DNA of 64,000 nt, from NCBI GenBank assembly GCA_041538185.1, contig JBGORM010000002.1:186001-250000 (forward strand), written 5' to 3'. The position numbers and the translations under genes are program-made. This DNA is from Melioribacteraceae bacterium 4301-Me. GTDB taxonomy: Bacteria > Bacteroidota > Ignavibacteria > Ignavibacteriales > Melioribacteraceae. The first letter of the stretch is position 1, and each line of letters begins with the position of its first letter. A model generated the notes under the pieces. That model searched no databases. It saw only the letters and a list, made by a program, of their open reading frames with translations, and was not told the DNA's origin. Positions 27,198-34,604 of this stretch are shown here, piece after piece.

Positions 27198-27833
27198 ATG
27201 AATTTAGAGAACTATAAACATATAATTTGGGATTGGAACGGCACAATTTTGAATGATGTTGATCTTTGTGTCGAAATTATAAATAGTCTTTTAACATCTC
27301 GTAATTTGCCTGCAATTGACAAAGTTAGATACAAAGAAATATTTACCATTCCAGTAAAAAATTATTATGCAAAATTAAACTTTGACTTTATACGAGAACC
27401 TTTTGAATTGTTAGGCAAGATTTGGATGGAGCAATACGAACTACGAAAATATGAATGTAGTTTGTATGACGGAGTAGTTGATTTGCTTGAGAAAATAAAA
27501 CTTAGAGGAATTGGACAGTCAATATTATCTGCATATTCACAAAGTACATTAGAAAACCTTGTTGAACATTTTGGATTAACAGAGTATTTCTCATACGTTG
27601 TTGGTTTAGATAACATATATGCAGCGAGTAAACTTCATCTTGGTAGGGATTTAATGGGAAAATTGGGTAACGGTAAGGGAGAAACGTTAGTAATAGGGGA
27701 TACGCTGCACGATTTTGAAGTAGCAAAAGAAATCGGTGCCGATTGTATTTTGGTTTCATATGGTCATCAAGATAGGAAAAGATTGAGTTCTGTTGGCGTA
27801 AAAGTAATTGACAGTTTAGCTGAATTATTATAA
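27198..27833 (+). CDS. HAD-family phosphatase (phosphoglycolate phosphatase-like)
   Basis: 211 residues. Motif I is IIWDWNGTIL: the nucleophile Asp is present, and the second position of DxDxT reads Asn, a variant common in phosphatases of this subfamily. Motif II Ser/Thr is in SILSAYSQ, and motif IV in ETLVIGDTLHDFEVAKEIGADCILV. A helical cap lies at about residues 17-85. It likely removes phosphate from a small metabolite, such as phosphoglycolate. It is monocistronic, with the ATG at 27198. Confidence 0.88.
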   Translation: MNLENYKHIIWDWNGTILNDVDLCVEIINSLLTSRNLPAIDKVRYKEIFTIPVKNYYAKLNFDFIREPFELLGKIWMEQYELRKYECSLYDGVVDLLEKIKLRGIGQSILSAYSQSTLENLVEHFGLTEYFSYVVGLDNIYAASKLHLGRDLMGKLGNGKGETLVIGDTLHDFEVAKEIGADCILVSYGHQDRKRLSSVGVKVIDSLAELL

Positions 27834-27988
27834 ACCAGCTCCAGCATGCTGTAATGTGATAATAAATAACATAAGAATTACCATCATTACAAGACTCAAC
27901 GATTTAAGTCAGGACAAAGCTAGTTTAACAACTATAGAATGAGAGCCGTCATTACGAATCTCGATTGTTTTTTATTATGATAAAGAGA

Positions 27989-28036
27989 CAGGTGGTCGAT
28001 GCGAATGCACCACTTCGTGGGAAGACCTCGACCCTA
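27989..28036 (-). repeat. TGTAGGG-type intergenic palindromic repeat (variant with long loop)
   Basis: Read on the minus strand it starts TGTAGGGTCGAGGTC and ends TCGACCACC, so GGTCGA/TCGACC can pair around an insert containing CCCACGAAGTGG. It is the inverted partner of the copies at 28066 and 29764. Confidence 0.5.
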
Positions 28037-28065
28037 CAACCATTGAATCATCAATTTTCATCAGT

Positions 28066-28097
28066 TGTAGTGGCTGGGTTCTCCAGCCCAAGCATCT
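28066..28097 (+). repeat. TGTAG-type intergenic palindromic repeat
   Basis: TGTAGTGGCTGGGTT...CAGCCCAAGCATCT aligns base by base, without gaps, with the copy at 29764-29795. GCTGGG/CAGCCC changes to GCGAGG/TCGCCC there; three of the changed positions compensate to keep pairing. Confidence 0.6.
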
Positions 28098-28323
28098 CTA
28101 ACAAAACATAAATGTTAAACTTTTTCTGTATCGAATTACTTTGCTTCACTACATTTCACTACTAATGACAATTAATGATTTGTTAGTTAATTGCTTCGTC
28201 CACTTAAGCAGTAGGCTCATACCAGCATTAAACTGAAACAAAAAGCTGCTTCATTGTAGTAAAAACGTAACCTCTCAACAAATTATTATTCAAAAACTGT
28301 ATTTGCTAAAGTTAATTTGAAGT

Positions 28324-28839
28324 TTACTTTGGCTCTTTTACAACCCAATTAGTAATTGCACTAACAGCAGCTTCAAAGAAATTTTCATCTTCCAATTTTT
28401 TCTCTGCTGTCTTATCAAGTGTCTCGTACCCAACGCAAACAAAATATTCAGCTTTATCGAAAAAGTTTGTTACTTTATGATAAAAGTCAATTGCATGGTG
28501 ATAGTCTATTGCTGTATCGATAATTCCATTATTGATTACAAATTTCCACAAGATAACCCGATTTAAAATTAATGCATAAACAACCTCGCTAACTTTTAAT
28601 CCCTCTTTTGCTCTTGTTTTACCAAGATTAAAAAAATGTTGTGCTGTTTGTTGATAAATATTTTCATCGCTTTGAAGCCATTCGCCTAAACGTTTGTAAA
28701 CGTCAAAAACACGACTTCTCAGCTCGGCTTCCGATAAATTTCTATAACCTTTTGTTGAAGGATTTCTTTTTACTTCTTCCACCCATTGACTTGTAAGCAA
28801 ATGGGCATTGTTTTCTACAAGATGAACAAATTTATTCAT
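28324..28839 (-). CDS. RsbRD N-terminal-like sensor domain protein
   Basis: 171 residues, all helical. The sequence pattern (NNAHLLTSQWVEEVKRNP, then YKRLGEWL, LGKTRAKEGLKVSEVVYALILNRVILWKF) resembles the RsbRD N-terminal sensory domain seen on stressosome and GGDEF proteins. Here it stands alone, with no output domain. It may bind a ligand or pass a stress signal to a partner. GAGG lies upstream of the ATG at 28839. It follows the lipoprotein gene on the same strand after 15 bases, so the two are probably co-transcribed. Confidence 0.7.
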   Translation of the reverse strand: MNKFVHLVENNAHLLTSQWVEEVKRNPSTKGYRNLSEAELRSRVFDVYKRLGEWLQSDENIYQQTAQHFFNLGKTRAKEGLKVSEVVYALILNRVILWKFVINNGIIDTAIDYHHAIDFYHKVTNFFDKAEYFVCVGYETLDKTAEKKLEDENFFEAAVSAITNWVVKEPK

Positions 28840-28854
28840 AATTATTATTGCCTC

Positions 28855-29277
28855 TTATTTTGTCAAGTTAAAAACTTTTTCAGCGGATGCAATTTGACCA
28901 GAGTAAGCATCTTTAGCATTAATAATAATCTTATAATTTCCTGTGGTATAAGTGGAATCGAGTTCAATTTGTATATCGATGCCAACATCAGATAACTTTT
29001 CACTTGATAATTTTTTTAACGTGTCTGATAAAACATTTTTTAAAGTATCAGTATTCGGCAATACTAAGTTTACATTGTAAATCAAGTTAATTTTGAATTC
29101 ATTATTATCCTCTTTTGTAAAGTAACCTTTAGCTCTAACCGAAGCATTCAGTTCCCATCCGGGCTCTAAGTTAAAAACGAATGCTTGTGGATTGTAAAGC
29201 TCAAATTTATTTTTTTCTTTTGAACAACCGTTAATTAAAAGAAAAAATGCTAATAAAGGAAAAACCTTTTTCATCAT
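28855..29277 (-). CDS. Lipoprotein of unknown function
   Basis: 140 residues with a lipoprotein signal peptide (MMKKVFPLLAFFLLINGC, lipobox Cys18). The mature part is beta-rich, with no recognised domain: FVFNLEPGWELNASVRAKGY, then alternating hydrophobic segments ending AEKVFNL, in the style of an Ig-like fold. ATG ATG at the start leaves one codon of doubt. The RsbRD-like gene lies immediately downstream, so it could be an envelope-side partner of that sensor domain, which is inference. Confidence 0.75.
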   Translation of the reverse strand: MMKKVFPLLAFFLLINGCSKEKNKFELYNPQAFVFNLEPGWELNASVRAKGYFTKEDNNEFKINLIYNVNLVLPNTDTLKNVLSDTLKKLSSEKLSDVGIDIQIELDSTYTTGNYKIIINAKDAYSGQIASAEKVFNLTK

Positions 29278-29381
29278 TAAAAATTTTTAATCTATTTACA
29301 ATATTTTTAAGAATGTACAAAAATAAAAATAAACAAAAGATATATTCTGAACACTGCTATCCAAAATAATTTTAAAATCAA

Positions 29382-29632
29382 ATCCCGAAGGGATGAATTA
29401 CCAAATAAATTTAGAAAACTTCATGATTTTGGACTATTCTACTTGTCTTGTAAATCAATCCCTATCTCGTCCCTACGGGACTTTTAACTTCAGTTTGATA
29501 TTTATTTATTCTATAACTATATAATCCCTAAAGGGATTACATTGGTTTAAGGATAATCAAAGCTTTATTGTCCCGTCAGAACAAAATATTTATAGGATAA
29601 AGAACAAAGAATAGATTAAGTCCCTTTAGGGA
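29382..29632. repeat. Cluster of four CCC-N3/4-GGG palindromes
   Basis: ATCCC-GAA-GGGAT (29382-29394), GTCCC-TAC-GGGAC (29469-29481), AATCCC-TAAA-GGGATT (29523-29538) and TCCC-TTTA-GGGA (29621-29632). Arms keep the CCC/GGG core while flanks and loops vary, which suggests selected small hairpins or binding sites. Confidence 0.65.
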
Positions 29633-29645
29633 GAAAATAAAAAAT

Positions 29646-29723
29646 ATATTGGACAGATCACTGCTGTCAAAAATAAAAAATAGCGCACAAAATAGATGAA
29701 AAAACAAGTCATATTGGACAGAT
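29646..29723. repeat. Direct repeat ATATTGGACAGAT
   Basis: Identical 13-base copies at 29646-29658 and 29711-29723. An imperfect inverse (GCTATCCAAAATA) occurs at 29356-29368. Confidence 0.55.
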
Positions 29724-29763
29724 TTGATTCTGAAAAATTATTTATTGAAATTATTTCATCAGA

Positions 29764-29795
29764 TGTAGGGGCGAGGTCCCATCGCCCAAGCACCT
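29764..29795 (+). repeat. TGTAG-type intergenic palindromic repeat
   Basis: TGTAGGGGCGAGGTC...TCGCCCAAGCACCT, same layout as 28066-28097, with GGGCGA/TCGCCC able to pair. It is the clearest member of the family in this window. Confidence 0.6.
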
Positions 29796-30004
29796 TTCAT
29801 TTGCAATATGAGCTCGGTAACACAGCCCATTTATCTATCACAAGTGAGTTTTTACAATAAAAAATAGCCTTAAACGATATTAACAAAAATATTTAAAAAA
29901 AGATTTAGTTTTTTGCTATTACTTCATATATTGTAAATTATAAAATAGTTGTTTCTGCTGAGAGGTAATTCACTAATTTAATCACAAAAAAGAGGAGCCC
30001 AGCC

Positions 30005-30484
30005 ATGAAGAGATTAATTCTCTTATTAGTACCCCTTTTAGTTTGCAGTGTTTTTACTGCAAGCAATTATGGACAGAGTCCAATTATCGGTAAAGAGTTT
30101 ACCGTTCGAGAGGCAAATGAACTTTTTGGTAAGCCTACTCAAACTGTAAGAGTTGATGCAAAATTCCTGAAAAAATTACTCGACAACTCAGGAGAGTATT
30201 TTATGTTTACCATCAAAAACGGTAAAGCTTATTTTGCCAATAAACACAAAAAACTGTTTAATGATGATGGTGGATTTAATGGCGATGAAACTATGTGGGT
30301 AGTTAGTACAAGCGTATTAAAACACCTTTTAAGTAAGGGTGCAAATACTATGGGAATAAAAAATAAAAGCACAACAGCTACAAGTGATGTTTTAATTGAG
30401 CAAAGAAGTGGTACGCTTACTGTAACTTATAATGATGCAACAACTGAGATGGCATGGGTTTGCCCACCATCTTGTCCGTACTAA
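30005..30484 (+). CDS. Small secreted protein, unknown function
   Basis: 159 residues with a Sec signal peptide (about 1-24, LLVPLLVCSVFTASNYGQ). The mature part shows two similar stretches, VDAKFLKKLLDNSG-EYFMFTIKN (about 52) and VSTSVLKHLLSKGA-NTMGIKN (about 101), suggesting an internal repeat. It ends in WVCPPSCPY, with two cysteines that may form a disulfide. No family recognised. AGAGGAGCC lies upstream of the ATG. It begins a likely operon with a seven-helix protein, a histidine kinase and a receiver, so it may be the sensed or regulated partner, which is inference. Confidence 0.78.
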   Translation: MKRLILLLVPLLVCSVFTASNYGQSPIIGKEFTVREANELFGKPTQTVRVDAKFLKKLLDNSGEYFMFTIKNGKAYFANKHKKLFNDDGGFNGDETMWVVSTSVLKHLLSKGANTMGIKNKSTTATSDVLIEQRSGTLTVTYNDATTEMAWVCPPSCPY

Positions 30485-30501
30485 AATTTCTTATAAAATA
30501 A

Positions 30502-31083
30502 ATGGATACATCTAAATTATATTATTTCTTATTATTACTTTCTACTGTTTTATGGATTTTCCCTTCTATAAGGCAATATAAGACGCACTTCTTTTTCTTT
30601 TTTTTATTACTTGCAATTTCAGATCCTATTATTCTCATTACTGGTGGTTTATTTCGTCTGTCTATATCCTCATTTATATACCCCCTAAGTAGTGCATTGA
30701 TGGTTATAAGCTTATTGGATATAGCAACATTAAGAAAGAACAAATTAGGGTTAGTTTTATATTTGCTTGTCATAGTTTATATTGGCTTTCTTACGAGTGA
30801 AGAAAATGTTCGTAGGTATGTGGTAGTTCTTAATTATTTTATAATAATATTTATAATTCTGAAAGATTTTATTGTAGCTTTTGTCAACGACAAAAAAATA
30901 AATCTGTTTTTACTAATGCTGATATTTTACTTGTTTACATCTCTGTTGAAAATGTTCAATTTAATAATTGGTTTCACTGATGCAATTGCTTTCTTTTATA
31001 TTACAACATTCTTCCAAATACTCTTTGGATTCTTCTTTTCAATCTTTAGAGAAGATAACCCCAAAGTCGTTATTCAGTTTTGA
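30502..31083 (+). CDS. Seven-helix membrane protein, possible sensor module
   Basis: 193 residues, almost entirely membrane: about seven hydrophobic helices from residue 3 to 185, with short loops. It resembles the 7TM input modules of some histidine kinases but ends with a normal stop at 31083, just before the kinase coding region. No catalytic motif. It starts at the ATG at 30502, 17 bases after the secreted protein gene, without an obvious Shine-Dalgarno. Probably works with the downstream kinase. Confidence 0.78.
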   Translation: MDTSKLYYFLLLLSTVLWIFPSIRQYKTHFFFFFLLLAISDPIILITGGLFRLSISSFIYPLSSALMVISLLDIATLRKNKLGLVLYLLVIVYIGFLTSEENVRRYVVVLNYFIIIFIILKDFIVAFVNDKKINLFLLMLIFYLFTSLLKMFNLIIGFTDAIAFFYITTFFQILFGFFFSIFREDNPKVVIQF

Positions 31084-31090
31084 GAACCCA

Positions 31091-32272
31091 TTGGTATTTT
31101 CGCTGCTTCTTGTCGTCATCGTTATGGCGATAACGTATATATATTACCGTTACGTTATAATTCCAATGAAAAAGAAGCATTTGGAAGAGAAGGAAAACTT
31201 AAGGTTGCAGCAGGCAGAGTTAATGGCTTTATTTGCTGAACTTTCACCTGATCCTATTTTCAGATTTGACCACACCGGCAAAATTATACTTGCTAATAAC
31301 GCAGCTCATAAATTATTCCATAGAAGAAATGTACTTGGTGAAAACGTCAAAGAACTTCTTTCGTTTGTTAGTGATATTGATATTGATAATTTAATTACAG
31401 AGACAAGACAAATTACTAATACAATGATTGTTGACGAGCGATATTATCAATTTATTTTAACTGGTGTGGCTAAATTTAATATGTGTCACGTTTACGGAAG
31501 AGATATAACGGATTTAAAGAAAAAGGAAACCGAATTAAAAGAAGCATTAGCAAGAGCAGAAGAAGCAAAAAAAATTAAGGAAAATTTCCTCGCTCAAATT
31601 TCTCACGAGATTCGTTCGCCACTAAATGCTATTGAAGGTTATGCTGAATATTTAATGGACGAATTAAAACAAGAAAAAAGAGAAGAGCTGGTGGATATTT
31701 TCCGTTCAATTAAAAACAGCAGCAAGAGATTATATCGTACTTTTGACTTGCTTCTTAATATGTCGCAAGTACAAACCGGAAGATACGACGTGCGTTTTGA
31801 GAAAGTTAATATTTACGCTTTATTAAAAACGCTTTTTATCGAGTTCAAGTCAATGGCCGAAGAAAAGAAACTCGCTTTTTCTTTAGTTAATAAAGGTGAT
31901 GAAAATCCAATTGCTTACGTTGACCATTATTCAATTGTACAAGTATTCGCTAATTTGATTGATAATGCAATTAAATTTACTAATGAAGGCGAGGTGGAAA
32001 TAATTATTTCTCAAGAGGATTCCAATGTTTGCGTCGATATTCGAGATACCGGCATAGGCATTTCAGAAAATTATCTTAAGAATATTTACACTCCTTTCTC
32101 TCAAGAACAAACAGGATATACAAGAGCTTATGATGGCACTGGCTTAGGACTTGCACTCGTTAAAAGCTTTTTGGATTTAAATAGAGCAAGAATTAAAGTC
32201 CAAACCCAAGTAAACAAAGGTACTACTTTTAGGGTAGTCCTAAATGGAGAGAAAAAATGGAAAACGCAATAA
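31091..32272 (+). CDS. Sensor histidine kinase with PAS domain
   Basis: 393 residues from the TTG at 31091: one membrane helix (about 2-22), a short coiled stretch, a PAS-like domain (about 45-140, DPIFRFDHTGKIILANNAA), HisKA with phosphorylated His172 (ISHEIRSPLNAIEGY), and HATPase (NLIDNAIKFTNEG, DTGIGISENYL, GTGLGLALVKSF). The frame is open upstream to 30968, but that would overlap the seven-helix gene by 116 bases, so I chose the TTG eight bases after its stop, with GAG upstream. The receiver gene overlaps its end by 16 bases. It autophosphorylates and passes phosphate to Asp58 of that receiver. Confidence 0.88.
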   Translation: MVFSLLLVVIVMAITYIYYRYVIIPMKKKHLEEKENLRLQQAELMALFAELSPDPIFRFDHTGKIILANNAAHKLFHRRNVLGENVKELLSFVSDIDIDNLITETRQITNTMIVDERYYQFILTGVAKFNMCHVYGRDITDLKKKETELKEALARAEEAKKIKENFLAQISHEIRSPLNAIEGYAEYLMDELKQEKREELVDIFRSIKNSSKRLYRTFDLLLNMSQVQTGRYDVRFEKVNIYALLKTLFIEFKSMAEEKKLAFSLVNKGDENPIAYVDHYSIVQVFANLIDNAIKFTNEGEVEIIISQEDSNVCVDIRDTGIGISENYLKNIYTPFSQEQTGYTRAYDGTGLGLALVKSFLDLNRARIKVQTQVNKGTTFRVVLNGEKKWKTQ

Positions 32273-32694
32273 ATAATAGAATTAAAATACTTATTACTGA
32301 AGAAGACCCGGACAATCAAAAGTTAATCTTACTCTATTTCAGAAAATATTTTGATATTACTCCTTGCTATTCATCCGATGAGTTTTACGACTTGCTTAAC
32401 AAAGACAAGTACGATTTAATATTGATGGATATTTCAATTAGAGGTGCAAAGAATGGATTGGAACTTACTAGAGAATTAAAAAGAAACCCTGCTTACGCTA
32501 AAATTCCCGTACTATGCTATACAGCACATGCATTATATCAAGACAGGCTTAATGCGTTGGAAGCTGGCTGTGATGCGTATTTAAGCAAACCATCGGATTT
32601 AAAGACTTTATTAGTTGCTATAATAGATTTGCTTAAAACAAGCGGCAAAACATTAACTTTTGATATACCGGCGGAGTCTTATTCGTTTTCTTAA
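32257..32694 (+). CDS. Single-domain response regulator (receiver only)
   Basis: 145 residues forming one CheY-like receiver: acidic pocket EED near residues 15-17, phosphoacceptor Asp58 (LILMDIS), Thr89 (CYTAHA) and Lys111 (LSKPSD). There is no output domain, so it acts by protein contact or as a relay. It overlaps the kinase gene by 16 bases. The C-terminal ~20 residues are an untyped tail. Confidence 0.9.
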   Translation: MENAINNRIKILITEEDPDNQKLILLYFRKYFDITPCYSSDEFYDLLNKDKYDLILMDISIRGAKNGLELTRELKRNPAYAKIPVLCYTAHALYQDRLNALEAGCDAYLSKPSDLKTLLVAIIDLLKTSGKTLTFDIPAESYSFS

Positions 32695-33137
32695 AATAGT
32701 TTGCAAATCTCCGAGGTTTTATAGTTTGCTAATTATCAAAAAAACCTCGGAGATATTAACTTTACGAGACCCCGATGTAGACTATCGAAATTAAGCTATT
32801 TGCTAATTAAAAGTAGACAGCATGTTTCTGTCATTACTGGCATAAAGGTCATTTGTGGTTGCTAAATTTATCTTGCTTTTAGATAAAAGTAACATTTGAA
32901 GTAGTTTCTTTAATTACTTTTTAGGTGACCCCCTAAATAATCTCAGAATCATTTTATTGAATCCAAGCTGAGATTGGCAGTATCTACAAAAATCTTGTTT
33001 GGCTGACCTTATCATTTAGTTCCTTAGAGCAATTATTCAAGAATAATTTTTCAGTGTTTTCTATTAATTATGATTTTTCGTTTTATATATTCTTTGCAAA
33101 TTATTTAAATTGCATTATCCTAAAATTAGAGGGGAAT
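32695..33137. other. Intergenic region with a strong hairpin
   Basis: 443 bases. A long perfect hairpin at 32707-32754 follows the receiver gene, and a smaller inverted repeat, ATCTCAG/CTGAGAT, is at 32940-32974. No coding frame with a binding site is seen. An open frame before 33138 is the untranslated lead of the haem-binding protein gene. Confidence 0.5.
32707..32754 (+). terminator. Long stem-loop after the signalling operon
   Basis: ATCTCCGAGGTTTT (32707-32720) and AAAACCTCGGAGAT (32741-32754) are perfect 14-base complements around a 20-base A/T-rich loop. It sits 12 bases after the receiver stop, so it probably ends the operon, although no strong T-run follows. The CTCCGAGGTT core is a motif I recall as repeated between genes in this bacterial group. 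Confidence 0.6.
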
Positions 33138-33575
33138 ATGAGATTGAAGTTTTTTATATACATAATCGTTATCGCTTTAATTGCCATTCAATTTATAAAT
33201 GTGGAAAGAACTAATCCGCCTGTTGCAGCGGAAATTAAAGCTCCACCTGATGTGAAAAAAATTTTAAGAAATTCATGTTACGACTGTCATTCTAACGAGA
33301 CAAAATGGCCGTGGTATAGTTACATTGCCCCTATTTCATGGTTAGTTGAAAAAGATGTTAAGTCGGGCAGAAAACATTTAAATTTTTCTGAGTGGGAAAA
33401 ACTAACTACAAAGAAAAAAGACAAGAAAAGGGAAGAGATTTGGGAACAAATTAGTAAGGATGAAATGCCGTTGGATATATACACGTACATGCATCCGAAT
33501 GCAAAATTAAGTTTATTACAAAAAAATATTATAAAAAACTGGTTGAATAATTCAAATAACTTTTTTGATTATTGA
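33138..33575 (+). CDS. Haem-binding domain protein, membrane-anchored or secreted
   Basis: 145 residues. N-terminal hydrophobic helix (about 4-20) as anchor or signal, then a haem-binding domain with a CxxCH motif (Cys47, Cys50, His51: SCYDCHSNETKWPWYS), the pattern of the small haem-binding domain proteins common in Bacteroidota. AGAGGGGAAT lies directly before the ATG at 33138, so I reject the frame's earlier start at 33054. It probably acts in electron transfer or haem sensing on the outer side of the membrane. The next gene starts within ten bases. Confidence 0.88.
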   Translation: MRLKFFIYIIVIALIAIQFINVERTNPPVAAEIKAPPDVKKILRNSCYDCHSNETKWPWYSYIAPISWLVEKDVKSGRKHLNFSEWEKLTTKKKDKKREEIWEQISKDEMPLDIYTYMHPNAKLSLLQKNIIKNWLNNSNNFFDY

Positions 33576-33580
33576 TTAAA

Positions 33581-34459
33581 ATGAATAGCCAGAAAGAAGA
33601 AACTTCAATTAAAGAAAAAAGGCGCGTTGCTGTAAGTTCTATAATTGCAGCTATCTTTTTAACAACTATGAAGTTTATAGTTGGATTGGTTACTGGCAGC
33701 TTGGGAATTTTATCAGAAGCTTTGCATTCGTTGTTAGATTTATTTGCTGCAACAATTACTTTTTTAGCTGTAAAATATTCTGACCTGCCACCCGATAAAG
33801 AACATCAATACGGTCATGGAAAGTTTGAGAACTACTCAGCTCTTGTCGAAACAGGTCTTCTTGGAATTACATGTTTTTGGATTATCTATGAAGCAGTAAA
33901 AAGAATAATTACAAAAAACGTTGAAATTGAAGTTACATTTTGGAGCTTTGCAGTTGTAATAATATCTGTAGTTATTGACTCAACACGCTCACGTGCATTA
34001 TATAAAGTGGCTAAAAAACATAACAGTCAAGCTCTTGAGGCCGATGCCCTTCACTTTTCGACAGATATATGGAGTTCTATGGTTGTTCTTTTTGGATTGA
34101 TTGGTGCATCATTAAATTATTTTTACGCAGATTCTATAGCTGCGTTAATTGTTGCTTTAATTGTTCTATCGGTTACCTATAGACTAGGTAAAAAATCTTT
34201 TGACGCACTTGTTGATAAAGCACCAATAGGATTAACAGAACAAATTGATGAAATTGTATCGGCAATTGAAGATGTAAAATATCACCACAATATTAAAGTC
34301 AGGGAATCCGGGCCATATAAATTTGTAGAAATTAATATTCATGTTGATAAAAAAATGACAATTGAGCAGGCACATGCTGTTTCACATATTGTTGAGGAGC
34401 AAATAAAAAATAAAATACCTAAAATTGAAGTAACAGTTCACACAGAACCCGATGTATAA
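33581..34459 (+). CDS. Cation diffusion facilitator (CDF) transporter
   Basis: 292 residues with six membrane helices, and the CDF metal sites in TM2 (LSEALHSLLDLFAA) and TM5 (ALEADALHFSTDIWSS, with HxxxD and an Asp two before the His). The C-terminal ~80 residues form the cytoplasmic dimerisation domain (VDKAPIGLTEQIDEIV to VTVHTEPDV). It exports divalent cations such as zinc, iron or manganese; specificity is not readable here. I chose the ATG at 33581; a TTG at 33572 overlaps the preceding stop. Probably co-transcribed with the haem-binding protein. Confidence 0.9.
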   Translation: MNSQKEETSIKEKRRVAVSSIIAAIFLTTMKFIVGLVTGSLGILSEALHSLLDLFAATITFLAVKYSDLPPDKEHQYGHGKFENYSALVETGLLGITCFWIIYEAVKRIITKNVEIEVTFWSFAVVIISVVIDSTRSRALYKVAKKHNSQALEADALHFSTDIWSSMVVLFGLIGASLNYFYADSIAALIVALIVLSVTYRLGKKSFDALVDKAPIGLTEQIDEIVSAIEDVKYHHNIKVRESGPYKFVEINIHVDKKMTIEQAHAVSHIVEEQIKNKIPKIEVTVHTEPDV

Positions 34460-34604
34460 TTAGATCTAAAACCGATAATCCTTTTTACACATAGGCAATT
34501 AGCATTCTTATGCTATATTTTCTTAAATTTACTTTCCGAATTGTAAATATTACCTCGTATCCAAATTAAATGTGAAAATTGAATAAAATTAGGGGAAAAA
34601 TAAA

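Larger units (their letters stand above)
27834..28323. other. Decayed repeat region, no gene
   Basis: 490 bases without a coding frame. It contains degenerate GTCATTACGA/ATCATTACAAGA stretches (27880-27965) like the common GTCATTGCGA intergenic repeats, and two members of a TGTAG...CACC/TCT palindromic family (27989-28036 and 28066-28097). Confidence 0.55.
29278..30004. other. Repeat-rich gap without a gene
   Basis: 727 bases with no credible coding frame. It contains four short CCC-N3/4-GGG palindromes (29382-29632), repeated TATTGGACAG motifs (29646, 29711, and a near-inverse at 29351) and one copy of the TGTAG palindromic repeat (29764-29795). The promoter for the secreted protein gene at 30005 must lie in its right end. 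Confidence 0.6.

Noticed and set aside
29340..29640. Possible CRISPR array suggested by regularly repeated short motifs
   Set aside because: Repeat cores are only 12-16 bases, palindromic and unequal, spacings vary (about 87, 54 and 98 bases), and no cas genes are present.
33054..33137. Upstream extension of the haem-binding protein
   Set aside because: The extra 28 residues lack a binding site, while AGAGGGGAAT directly precedes the ATG at 33138, which also gives a normal anchor helix.
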